Part shown: positions 47,020-58,737 of the stretch, one piece after another
Position numbering within the stretch: the stretch's first letter is position 1
Layout: each line of letters begins with the position of its first letter
Position numbers and translations under genes: made by a program
Assembly (NCBI RefSeq): GCF_026210795.1
Contig: NC_089443.1
Span: 1,550,001-1,614,000 of the forward strand
Length of the DNA: 64,000 nt
Source: Rhizophagus irregularis
Lineage: Eukaryota > Glomeromycota > Glomeromycetes > Glomerales > Glomeraceae
Direction: 5' to 3'
The notes under the pieces: generated by a model
What the model saw: the letters and a program-made list of their open reading frames with translations, nothing else
What the model was told of the DNA's origin: nothing
The model's database searches: none

Positions 47020-47640
47020 TGGCGAGACGTCCTTTTGGTGAAATATCCCTTCGGTAAATATCCCTTCGGCGAAATGGCTTCGGTGAAATGGGTTTCGGTG
47101 AAAAGGACTTCGGCGAAAAGTCCGGATACCTAAATTTTATAGACGAGCAGTATATAAATTAATCTTGTTGCGCTACAGGGTATCTGGACTTTTCGCCGAA
47201 GTCCTTTTCACCAAACCAATTTCACCAAAGGGATATTTCACCAAAGTGTCATTTTGCCGAAATGTCATTTCCCTAAGTGGACATTTCGCCGAATGGACAT
47301 TTTGCCGAAACCCATTTCACTGAAACCATTTTACCGGAACATTTCGTAAATTTTTAATTTTCTTTTTTTTGAGTAGACAAACGAATTATTTAATACATTA
47401 TATTACAGTAAGTCATGTTTATTTAAAAAAAATCATCATAAAATGAAAATGAGATAGTTTAAAGAGAATTTGTACTTTGAGTATGAATTGTTAATGACAA
47501 AGGAAATATGTTAATCACTAACATTTTCGGAGAATGTCCTTCGACAAAATGGACGATTTGGGGAAGAGGATTTGGCAAAATGGTTTTCGGCGAAATGAAC
47601 TTTGGCAAAATGAACTTTGGCGAAACGTACCATAACCTAA
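47020..47640. repeat. Cluster of TTCGCCGAA-type short repeats (arm 2)
   Basis: At 47025-47345 and 47520-47640 the motifs TTCGGCGAAA, TTTCACC(G/A)AA and TTTCGCCGAA alternate. Around GGATACC (47125) and GGTATC (47179) the two halves are inverted copies of each other (AAGGACTTCGGCGAAAAGTC and its complement), with a core of about 50 bp also present in arm 1. Confidence 0.7.
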
Positions 47641-49235
47641 AATTTGTACTCATGGCCTTTTTTCTTTCTCTACTAATCTTTTTTTACGTTGTTCAAGCAC
47701 CTCAACTTCAAATACTGTATTTCCTGAAAAGAAGCCATTTTGATAAAGCTTTAACGATACTTCACATTATATTTATTGAAAATTGATGCATAGTATACGA
47801 AAGAAGTATATCTTATTTATAATTTATAATCAATATAATTAAATATTTTATGTATTAAAAATTTACTACAACTTATGTTAGAAATGGAGACAACTAAAAA
47901 AAAAATTACAATAAAAATGAACAATCAAAAAAACAATCTTTTTTTATTTGCGTAATTAATTATTAATTAATTAACAAGAAATTGACTTATTAGCAGGGGA
48001 GCAGGGGAGCTGCCATTCGATTCATTCATTGTGTTATAAGATAATAAGAACCATCTAAAAGCGGAAACCAAATAGTAAAGCTTTATTCACTAGTAAATTA
48101 TTATTTTAAAAAAAAATTATTATTAAAAAAAAATCTATATAACTAAAAAAATTTGTCTGACGTTTGGATTTATAGTCTCCGTGTAAATAATTTGAATTGT
48201 GCAATTTGAAATCCCATGCCATATACTTTGCTATCAGTGGTGATTTTTTTGGTAGTATTTTATAATGCTTTTTAAATAATATTAATAGGAATTTTTGACA
48301 TGTCATATAAATATCATATTTAATAACATATATATTAATAAGTCTATTAACAAGTATGATATTTAATATTAATATTGTAACTAATATAAAAGGATAATTG
48401 TTATATATTACAAAATTATTATTTTTTTACATTTCATTGTAATATGGTATTTTAATATATATTAAATTATAATAGCAATTATATTGTCAATTATTACAAA
48501 ATATACATTACAAGATTATTATATGGTAATTAAAAAAATAGGCACTGATAGCTAAGTAATTAAAACCCGTGACAAGCCTCCGCCTGATCTATTTATGGTC
48601 AAAAACTATTCGATCCGTGTGCATTCCAATCAACTAATCCAATTTCAGTTAATAAAATTTTCCTTTTTTTCGGAAATTTCCCTTTTTTTTAAACTGATTT
48701 CCTTTCTTTATTCTTTTTCTTCCCCAAATTTTTTTATTATATTAAATATATTTACAAAATTATTATTTTTTTAAAAAAAATCAATATAACAAACATATCA
48801 GATATAGGAAAATTGACCAACACGAGTAAGATTTTTTCAATTAAATTAAACGCAGTTTGATTTTCAAATTCATAAAAATCAATTAATTATAAAATATGTA
48901 AAAATGTCAATTTTTTTTGAAGAAATTGTTGATTTAATAATAGATTATTATAACCAAATCCATATCCAAAATTGTCTAAATAACTATAAGATTTTTGAAT
49001 AAAGATTTTAATTCAAATGGTTTAGTTAAATTAAGTACCAAAAGAATAATAATAAATGAAATGAATAGATTCTAATACATTTAATTATTCAAATATTTTT
49101 TTTAAGTTGGTTATAAGTTTAAGATTGACATAATATAAAATAAGAAATAATTGTAAAATTTATAATTAATTAAAAAAAAAATATTTGTAGTATTTTCATA
49201 ATATTAAAGTTTTTCGAAAATATTTCTAAAAAATT

Positions 49236-49710
49236 AATCAAAAAAATGAGGGTGAATGAAAAAATAGGGAGATAAAAGGATAAAAGAAACGAAGGAGAGT
49301 GAGGGAGAAACGAAATGGAGAAAAGGGTGAGTGAAAGAAATAAAAGGAACGAAAAAGATCAAGTGGGAATGAAAAAAAATGAAAAAAATGGAGGGACGAA
49401 ATGGAGCAAAGGGGAATAAAAAAAAATGAAAGGAACAAAGGGTAATGTAAAAAGAAGTGGAAATGGGAAAAAAATGAAAATGACAGAGGATAGTGTAAAG
49501 GAACAAAAAAGATGAAACGGGAATGGAATAAAAATGAAAGGAACGAAGGGTAGGGTAAAGGAATGAAAAGACGGAGAAACAAAGAGGAAATAAAAACAAC
49601 AGAAAAAACGAAGGAAGGGAAGAATAAAAAGAGCAAAAAAAATGAAGAAACAAAAAGAAAACAAAAAATGGAGAAGGGACGGAAATGAGATAAACAGTAA
49701 AAACCAAACC
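49236..49710. repeat. Purine-rich tract, about 475 bp
   Basis: The plus strand is almost wholly A and G, built from degenerate GAATGAAAAAAAATGAAAGG and GGAACGAAGGG phrases. The long minus-strand open frames here are Ser/Phe-rich translations of this low-complexity sequence, not genes. Confidence 0.8.
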
Positions 49711-50539
49711 CATAAATTAAAAGAAGAAATAAAGTTAGTAGGAAACGGAAATTACATGTAATAAATAAACAAAAACAAAAAAATAAAAAACATACCTTAG
49801 TAGTTATAAAGAAGAATCGAAAGACCTAGAAAGAATGAATTCAAAATGTAAAATGATCAGCACATTAATTTAGCCAATAAAATTTAATGTGAAAAATTAT
49901 TAAATCGCCCAGGGTGAAAATACACTCAAACGTCAAATCATTAATATAAACTATATTATTCTAAATATAATTTATATCATTCTAATATTATAAATATAAT
50001 TTAATACATGTTATTTATTATTTTTTGTTAACTAATTATTACCATATTAAATTCCTAATTATAAACAAAAAACTACTGTAACCATCTTTAATTTACTTAG
50101 TATTGCATTACATTATAATACTAAATTTTTCTATTTAATAAACAAACTCATTTGTCCTGGTGTATGACTGATAGTAATAAACTAATACTAAATTTTACTA
50201 TAATCTAGATTCACTTTTTTAAGAACGATAAATCAGCTGTAAAATAGTGATATAGTGATCTGCAAATTTGTATACATCATAAAAAAAAAAATTATTAAAA
50301 AAAAAATTATTATTACGATAAATCAGCTGTAAATAGTGATATAGTGATCTGTTAAAAAAATAATAATAATAAACTAATGCTAAATTGTACTATAATCTAA
50401 ATTTTTGAAGATATAATAATATTTATTTTTAATTTTAATAAATATTTAAAAGTTACTGTAAATTTTATTAGTAAAATATTTTTAGTGGAGTAAAATTAAA
50501 ATTATTATTAAAAAAAAAATCAAAAATTTATTAATTAAG

Positions 50540-51060
50540 AAAACATTCATTTTGAAAATTTTGAAAGTATTTTTCCTTTTTTAAATTTTATGAATTCTTT
50601 GATAAAAATTTTTTTTGGAATAAATATAAATTTTTTACGAAAAGAGAAAAAAATAGATCAAAATGGAAAACCATTTCCTTTATATTTTTTATGATTTTTT
50701 TTAATTTTTTTTTCAACGAAAAAAAATTTTTTACAAGAGAAAAAAAATAAATTAAAAAGGAAACCCATTTCCTTTTTCATCTTATAAATTTTTTTGATTT
50801 TTTATGAAAAAAAATTTTTACAAAAGGAGAAAAAAAAAATTAAAAAGGAAACCCATAATTTTTTTTTGATTTTTTTTTTCATGAAAAAAAAAATTTTAAC
50901 AAAAAAGAGAAAAAAGTAAATCAAAAATGGTAGGGTATTTTCTTTTTTATTTTTATAAATTTTTTTGATTTTTTTTTTTTAACAAAAAAAAAGTTTTTTA
51001 CGAAAAGAGAAAAAATTAAAGCAAAAATGGAAAGTTATTTCCTTTTTCAATCAAAAAAAA
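50540..51060. repeat. Minisatellite with a period of about 85 bp
   Basis: About six units, each with AAAAATTTTTTACNA, GAGAAAAAA(A)TAAATYAAAA, GGAAACCCATTTCC-like and a TTTTTTTGATTTTTT tail. The units differ by short indels. Confidence 0.7.
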
Positions 51061-52446
51061 TCTAAAAAACATTAGCTTCGCTATACTAACATATATATAA
51101 AATTATCTGAGACTTTTTCATCCAAATTTGGACTTATGGTTAGATTAAATGCAAAATCTAATCCATAAAAATGCACTAACTAATCCATAAAAACACACAA
51201 TTTTTCACAATTTTTCATAATTTTTCATTTTAAGATATGATTGTCAATGATCTAATGCATTCCAGGATATGATCATCATTTTGGCACAAAAAAATCTATC
51301 GAATTATTTGATATGAGGGTTAATTATTATTTAATTAATAAACAACAACAATTCAACACAATGTATAATAATAAAAAAAAATAACCAAAAAAACTAATTA
51401 AAAAAGATTTGTTTTTTGAGTTGAACCAAAAAATAATAAATAAAAAAGACAAAAAATTTTTGAGTTAAAAACCAAATTAAAAAAAAAAATGATAAAATTA
51501 AAAAAAAATAAAAAAATTTTATTTTTTCGGTATTGAACTAAAAACTGAAGGATAGCTTCAAGTGATGCGATCTGTTGCTGCCATCCCAAGGGGATGGGAA
51601 TGGCCGAAATATGATTAAAAGTCAAATTAAACTTTTCCGTAGCATTATCTATTAGCAAAAAAAAGTATCCGATTAAATTTCATTAAACAATCTCTCCAGA
51701 GCGGGTTTACCAATAACATAATATCGACATTCTATAATCCTGACACCAAGATCCTGATAAATCCAAATCCCTGACTGAAAAATCTTGACAGCCAAAATCC
51801 TAAAAAAAAAATTTTCCAATTAAGCAGATAGTAATTTAAAAATGCTGTGGTGCAGTAACAGGTCTTAATTATGATTAAATATAAATTGAAGTATTTGATT
51901 AATATTAACGCAAAATATTGTAAATTTTGTTAATACGAATACAAATTGTTCAAATTTTATTAATATTATTTGAAAAAAAATTTTTAATTAAAGGACTATG
52001 TACATTATATTACTAAATTAATAATCTATTTCTTGAGGACCCTGCTTACTTCTAATAGAGGTCTCCGAAAATATATAAGGTAAAATTTATATTAAAAAAA
52101 AAATTTTAGGTCTCTTAATAGATATTAGGCGTAGCAAATAAAAAAAATGGTTCTCGTAATCGCCGATCTTAATTTCGGCTCAAATCATAAATTTTATTTT
52201 ATATGTTAATTTTAATCACGTGACTGTAAATCCTATACCAGCACGTTTTGTATTGCTCAATACATTATAGCATTTACATAAAGGTACCAGTAAGATACAC
52301 GCATACACGCATGTAATTAACCAAATTCATGATGCAAAACGGAAAACGCGTTCTCTCCTTTTCACTTGATAACTCAAAGAATACCTTCTCAATATCTAAA
52401 ATACTCGCCTTGCATATTATTAAATACACTGATAGACAACTATACT

Positions 52447-55400
52447 TTAATTTCCTATTTTACGCTTTTTCCTACTATTTTTATTACCACCGTCAAAGTA
52501 CTTCCTTTTTCCTATTTTTCTTTTTTCTCCAGCCGAGACATGACATTCTTTGCAATATGGTAACTCATTTTCTACCTGTATTAAATCCTCTGATATACCA
52601 CATATGTTACAAATTTGAGGAAAAATTCCGGCTACAAAGTATGGTTTCTCAATAGCTGAAGTACAAGTATGTTTTTTGTTGATTTGTACTATTTTGAATA
52701 ATTCAGCTATAGGATCATCTCCATTATTATTTTCTTTTTCACTATCTTCATTAACATCTATATCTCCATTATTATTTTCTTTTTCATCATCATCATTAAC
52801 GTCTATATCACTTTCTTTCCTACTTTTAGAAGAACTCAACTCAGAAAGGCCTTTAAATGTAACACCACAGGTATATTCTATTGATTCCAGGAAAGATTGA
52901 AGTAGGCGAAATTCTTCCTCTGATATTTTATGACGAGCATATAATACACGAGGTTTGTTACACTCTACACATTTTACAATTGTTCTTACATTTTTTCCAT
53001 ATTGAGCAGTTGGACTAAAGTCCATGCCATTTCCTCCTTTTTTTCTACATCTTTTGATTTATTTCTAGGTTTCCTATTTCGTAAAGAAGGACAATATTCC
53101 TCTGTTGTTTCCTTTTCATACGCCTCTAAAAATGAAATATAGTGATCATCGGGTCCAGGAATGGGATCAGGTAGACCTTTTAGTTCCTTAAAAACATTTA
53201 TATCACTTCTAATTGGCCTACATATGTCACATTCACTACTTCCGCACTTTTTTATTTCAAAAAAATACAGACGTTTTCGACAGCAATGTTCCATAAATTC
53301 CTGCAACTTTGGCTAAAAGAAGGTACACTGGCGTTAATTATTAGTATATGAATATGAGATACTGTCATTAATCAATGCACTAACCTTATCGGCAACTTTT
53401 TTTTGTGATGTATCATCCATTGTAATTGAATCATCTACCAAATGTACGGATTCCCAGAATGTTTCCATCTCAGTTTTAGTTGCAGGTTTGAACATTTTAA
53501 AGGGTTCATCTTTAAGATTTTGGCGAGTAAATATACTACTTAACAAGTCTCGAGTAGGTTCCATACTTTGTAATAATTCTTCTTCTAATTTATTATTAAT
53601 TTTTGCTTTTTCCCGAATGTCTTCTAAACTATTACACCCATTAATTAATTTCTCCATTTCCTCACTCATTTTTTGACGCATCAATCCAACACATTGCATA
53701 CCAAGATTTAATATTGACATTATTCGTTCTACGGGATTCTTCCATGAGTGTCCAGGTGGTGTTCTTACGGCAACTAAATAATCCAAATCTAAAGCAATAA
53801 ACATTGCTATTAATGAAAGTTGAACACGAAGAAAAGTAATTTTGTGATCGGGACCACCATCTGTATATAGCATTAAAAAGGGATGATGTTTTTCGGTATG
53901 TAATAATATATCATACAATTCTGTCATATGCCGCAATGAACTTGATGTTTGAAATGTTGCATCTTTTAAGCCAATATTTACATGTCCTCGGTAAAATGAT
54001 CCTTCTATATTGTCCGGTATATTACAGATCATCGTTACACTAGGAATTAGGCTACATTTTGTGAAATCATGATCTGAAACAGCAAAAGTTTCATGTGTAG
54101 TAACAACTACTTGTTTTCCACGTTCTATTGCAGCTACTGGATGTCCTGGTTCTCCAATTTTGCAGCGATGTTTATCATCCAAAAAGACCAACCATGTATT
54201 GTCCTTAAATTTTATGGCCAATTCCTTAAGATAACGAAAAATTGCTGATGCATAATGACTATCAATATGATCCATATGTAATTGCCGAATTTGTATCATA
54301 AATTTTAATGGTAAGATTCCGGTAAATTGCAAACTTGATAGATTCCATGGGTTTTTTGGCCAGAACTGAAGTCTTAGCCATTGTACTGATGGGATTGGAG
54401 TATCTTTTGGACATAATTTTGCTATCTGATTTTTTAAATCTTCTACAGATATAGCACGAGCTAAATGCACAATAGGATCATGGCGTCTTTCATCAACTGC
54501 AACAACTGAATCTTGGGCAGTACCTTCTAAGAATTTTTTGCTATATTCCCAAAAGGTATCATAAATAGATATCCTTCCTTCATTAAAGTGTCGAAGATCA
54601 GTAATAATGTCTGGATCTCTTAGATCAAAGGCAAGTTTTACTCTGATGTCTATCTCCATTTCATCTGCAGTTGAGTCTCCTACAAACTCTTTATATATTC
54701 TACGAACTCTTGACTTTTCAACATTACCAAGAAACATATCACAAGTATCTACAAATTCTCTTCTCATTGCTCGTGTTGCATATACTGGCATAGAATTTTT
54801 CAATTCACTTCGGATTTTATAATTTTTTTCAAAAGCTATAGATTCATCAACGCTTGGATCTATTTTCCAAATAAAAGTGGTGTTCATTATATTTCCATGA
54901 TGGTAAGTATACATTCCCATTTTAAACGTAAATGCCTCTTCTAATTTCTGTAAATATGTACTTTTTGCTCTAAAAAATTAGTCATATTTTAATTTTTTTC
55001 ATATAAAAAATCCTGATATCAGCTATTTTACTTACGTTCTATTATCAGGACAATATGGATCTACATTTATTGTTTCCCAATAATCTGCAAATTCAACAGC
55101 CTTGATTAATTCTTTATATTTGGTTATGATAGCCGGATTTCTAAACATAACAGGTAAGATGATTTTCAATTTACCCGCATCACCTTCATTTACTATAGGT
55201 ATCATTGAATCATGATTTTTTTTTGTTTGTACAGTTTTTTTTAACAAATATTCTGCATATTTTTGAAGATCACTTGCAAATTTGACTAAAGGTGGTTTCA
55301 AAAAATCAAAGCATGGATGATTGATCCAGGACATCTCAAGATAGGCCGTCATATTTTGACTATGAAAGTTCAATTCATCATAGGTAAATAAAAGGTAACT

Positions 55401-55997
55401 CTTTTTTTCCCTTACTGGATCAAACCGACCAACAAATTGAAAGAATTTTACTGGAATTGTGTATCTATCATTAAATGTTTTATATCCACATTTATCAACA
55501 TACCATAACGCGTCTGATAATTCTTTAATAAATTTTTTTCCTATAGGTATAACATCAAATGTCCATCCACCTTTATGGGAAGATATGTAAGAAAGAATAT
55601 CTAGTTTTAATTTGTCATTTAATTTAGGATTTTGGGAAAATGAAAATGTAGGTAGATGAAGCTCTTTTGCAGCATTTCTTAAAATATCAAACGCGTTAAC
55701 TAGTTGGGAATTATTTTCATTTGAGATTTTTTTTATATTAAATGTGAAAAGGTTACCAAAATTACTAACTACATCACTAATTATACATCCTAACTCAATC
55801 TCATCTCCAGCTTGTTCTTTTACTTTTGAGCAACGTGCTTCTATCTTTTCTAATACCTCTTCTTTTAGCCGTGGAATATATTGATCAACTATATACTCAA
55901 ATAAGCCTTGAATAGTTAATTTTTCTTCAATACTAATTATTCTCCAAGGAAATAAAGTGGTATTACCACATAATATTCTTGCTTTTGCGGCAGGCAT
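52447..55997 (-). CDS. DDE-type transposase gene of the 5.49 kb element, three exons plus a frame change
   Basis: Exons are 55997-55036, 54969-53385 and 53312 onward, with good GT-AG borders and matching phases. The first about 320 residues (start MPAAKARIL) are of unknown fold. The second exon carries the likely catalytic core: VFLDDKHRCKIGEPGHP (first Asp, about 54175), LYTDGGPDHK (second Asp, about 53860), and SWKNPVERIMSILNLG (Glu, about 53730). The third part is Cys-rich: HCCRKRLYFFEIKKCGSSEC, CVEC, CNICG and YCKECH, likely zinc-binding. In exon 3 the frame changes at a run of seven A (53044-53038): one frame stops at 52986, while the conserved-looking continuation (GMDFSPTAQYGK and on) runs to 52447. 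With that change the product would be about 1,130 residues. The frame change may be an inactivating indel or a sequencing artefact. A Lys/Arg-rich C-terminus (KRKYFDGG, RKKRKIG) looks like a nuclear signal. Confidence 0.8.
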
Positions 55998-56614
55998 TAT
56001 TTTTTATTTAATTTGTTTTACGTTTAAAAGATTTTTTAAAAAAGATCAATGTGTGAGAAATAATTGCAACGTGAATAACGTGATATTTGATGTCTTGATG
56101 ATTGTCAAAAAAAATTTCCTTTACTATATACATCCAATCAAATTCGTATTTTTTCATATAAAATTTTTGAACTAATAAAAAAAAAAGTCCGACCGCCGAC
56201 CTTAAAATTTTAAAAAATCAGGATGAGAACCATTTTTTTTTATTTGTATCGCCTTAAAAGGTAAAATTATATATATGACAAATAAAGGTCTCCGGATATG
56301 TAAGGTAAAGTTAAAATAGGTTTCCAGTTTTATAAGGTAAAATCAAATATAAGTTTACAAATGTTTCGGTAAATAATAAGGTAAAATTGTATATAAAATT
56401 TAATATTTACCTTATATCGATATATACTAATTTGTTGGTAATATACGTTTTATAATTTTTTCTCAAAATAAAAAATTTATTCTCTTCTTTATACTTGTAA
56501 AAACCATTTTATATTTTTAATTTTATTTGCATTAGCACTATCTTTTTGAAAATTATTACAAAAATTAGCTATTAAAATATAAAAATTCGTACAGCAATTA
56601 GCAACTTCAGAATT

Positions 56615-57105
56615 TAATTTCAGTACTTTGGTTAAATCAAATCATATTTTACTATCTAAGAAAGTTGTTTAGTAAGGTCGAACTACTTATATTTGAATTT
56701 TTATAGCAGTTGGAGTAATATTTATTGAATACGAGCATTTTTTTATTTTAATATTAACTTAAAATTTACGTGTTTTGTTTATTAAATTCGGAGCGTAATT
56801 TGGGCATTTTAGTCAAATGAAATCACCTTTTTAAGCTTAAGTAATATTGTTCGGCGAGATCGAAACTACCTGAATATTAATTTTCATAAGAATAAGTTTA
56901 ATATTTACGGAATACGAGCAATTTTCGCACTTTTAATTTTTTTTTATTTTCCCGATCAGTGATTATAGGGCGTAATTTGGGCACTTTGGTCAAATGAAAT
57001 CACTTTTTCATGCTTAAGTAAAGTTGTTCGGCAAGGTCGAAAATATTTAGATAAATATTTTCATAGCAGTTGGATTAATACTTATGGGGTACGAGCATTT
57101 TTTCA
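56615..57105. repeat. Three tandem repeats of about 175 bp inside the transposon
   Basis: Units at about 56620, 56795 and 56965 share GGCGTAATTTGGGCA-like, CTTTGGTCAAATGAAATCA, AAGTTGTTCGGCAAGGTCGA and (A/G)TACGAGCATTTTTT. They lie between the transposase start and the right TIR, where a promoter would be expected. Confidence 0.75.
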
Positions 57106-58075
57106 TAATAATACCAATTACGAATTTATTTTTTTTAAAAAAAAATTAATTAGATTTTTTTAAAGAAAGTAAGTGAATAATAGTTTCGAAGTAAAGTTAA
57201 AGATGTGTGTCTTTAAGATTTTTTATAGTATTTTTGTAATTCAAAGTACTTTTTTTACTAATAAAAGTTATTTATCTTTAAAGAATAAGAATTAAACTTA
57301 GTAAAAATAAAAAATTTTTAAAATTTATTGTAATGATTATAAAATATTTTGTTTATTTAATATTTAAAAAAATTTAGGTCTCTGAAAATCTAAGGTAAAA
57401 TTTAATATAATTTTAAAAGGTCACTATATATATATAGTAAAATTATGAGATAAGAAAGGTTGGTAAAATTACTAGTAAATCTGAAATTTTGCCCGGAGAC
57501 CTTTATTAGAAGTAAGCGGGGTCCTATTTCTTGCCTTCTAAAATTAGAAACAATTGCATTAAAAAAATTCATCTGATTGAATCTTAATCAGGATTTTGGC
57601 CGTCAAGGATTGATTCAATCGAAGTCGAGATCCCATTAGAATATACATGTGACCAATCAAATTATAATTTATAATTAGATCAGGCGCAGATTTTTCACGA
57701 GTTTATGTTACACAAAATAGAATGTCAGAAGCTTTTTTTATTAGTTATATAGATTAATAAAATATGATTATTATCTTTATTCGCTTAGAAAATCAAAATG
57801 ATTATTTGTTATAGATTATACTAATTCTGGTCTTCTTAATATTAATTGAATCTTAAAGAAGTCTTCAATAATAATCTTACTTTGGAAAATAAGTTTCAGT
57901 TAGCTTATATTGTATTATGTTTACATGATGTATTGTGATTTTTAGAAAAATTAAAGCAATTATAAAGAAATTGTTAAACAGAATTAAATTATCAGATAAG
58001 CAAAAATATTAATTCAACTAATAATAATTCATTGCATGAGGAATTACTTCAAGTTATTCAAAATTTTGATAATTA

Positions 58076-58737
58076 TCTTCTATATATTAAAAAACACTGC
58101 AATCACGTGGGCGTTATGTTTAGATTAACCATATAAATAAGTCATTTGAATTGTGTAACCCTACTCCTATTCATCGCCAATGTTATACAATACCAAAAAA
58201 GAAAATTTTATTTCTGGCAAAAAACTGAAATTTTGGATTACACAGAATTCCATAAAAGGAAATTTACAGTTACGCGAATTTCCAAAAAAAGGAAATTTTA
58301 TTTTCTGTTACTTTTCAGAGAAATTAAAAAAATTGTGTTGCTCAAATTTCCAAAAAGGGGTAGGCCAGAGCGGGGGTGAAGTCTAGTGGCGCCACTAAAA
58401 AATTTTCAGATTTCCAGGATTCTCTGAGTGGCTTCGCGGAAAATCTATGAGCTGTGGCTAAGTTTATGGGGTCCTTTGTGGGAGTGGCGAGTGCTGGCAC
58501 GAGCCACTATGCCACAAAGGACCACGTGGCTCTATGCCACCGGCACTATAGATTTTCTGCTTCGGCTCAGGAAATCTTGGAATCTCCAGAAATTTTTTGA
58601 GGCGCCACATCACACCCCCCTCCCCCACTATAGCCTACCCCAAAAAAGGAAATTCTTTGCAGATCTTTTAATTCTGGCCAGAATTATGCCATTTTAATAC
58701 ATATTAACCATTGTCGTAGACAACAGGTGAACACTAG
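58076..58737. mobile_element. Non-autonomous Helitron, 662 bp
   Basis: The insertion begins TCTTCTATATATTAAAA and ends ACACTAG. It lies exactly between A and T of a sequence that is continuous in arm 1 (GATAATTA/TGTATATAAAA), with no target duplication. A TTGTC-GTA-GACAA hairpin ends about 10 bases before the terminal CTAG. All hallmarks of Helitrons are present: 5' TC, 3' hairpin, CTRR, A-T target, no TIR and no TSD. There is no Rep/helicase gene. A foldback element sits inside at 58357-58641. Confidence 0.88.
58357..58641. mobile_element. GC-rich foldback element nested in the Helitron
   Basis: GGGGTAGGCCAGAG and, inverted, GGGGTAGGCTATAG start long imperfect inverted repeats of more than 100 bp on each side. 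These include GTGGCGCC near both ends and GGTCCTTTGTGG near the centre. Nearly the whole element can form one hairpin. Its base composition is far richer in GC than the surroundings. The flanks are A-runs, so a TSD cannot be judged. A short open frame across it is not considered a gene. Confidence 0.7.

Larger units (their letters stand above)
47973..51320. other. About 3.3 kb segment present only in arm 2
   Basis: The flanks TAATTAATTATTAATTAATT (47954 onwards) and TTAATTATTATTTAATTAAT (51320 onwards) are imperfect direct repeats of about 18 bp, and arm 1 has one copy. This is either an insertion with a long target duplication or a deletion in arm 1 between the repeats. The segment has no convincing gene. 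It contains the purine-rich tract at 49236-49710, a duplicated GATAAATCAGCTGTAAA block at about 50231 and 50317, and the minisatellite at 50540-51060. Confidence 0.55.
52036..57525. mobile_element. Autonomous-type DNA transposon, 5.49 kb, 8 bp TSD
   Basis: ATTTCTTG is duplicated at 52028-52035 and 57526-57533, and arm 1 has the uninterrupted site near 17675-17700. TIRs of about 31 bp begin AGGACCC(T/C)GCTTACTTC and differ at two positions. Subterminal copies of AGGTCTCCG and TAAGGTAAAATT recur at both ends, possible transposase-binding sites. The interior carries the minus-strand transposase gene (52447-55997) and a tandem repeat (56615-57105). The 8 bp TSD is shared with hAT and some others, but the protein is not an hAT transposase as far as can be seen. 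The superfamily was not identified. Confidence 0.9.

Noticed and set aside
48904-48990. Short frame starting with a leucine/isoleucine-rich F-box-like sequence
   Set aside because: Only about 27 codons before a stop, no continuation in other frames; too little to call.
49234-49713. Three overlapping long minus-strand open frames rich in Phe, Ser and Pro
   Set aside because: They are translations of the purine-rich low-complexity tract in all three frames, with no start context, motif or splice structure.
52676-52900. Plus-strand frames within the transposase gene (also 53488-53676, 54607-54822)
   Set aside because: They are shadows of the minus-strand exons; the Ser/Leu-rich one is the complement of the Asp/Asn-rich stretch.
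58428-58697. 89-codon frame rich in Trp and Arg inside the Helitron
   Set aside because: It lies wholly in the foldback element and follows from its GC-rich inverted repeats.
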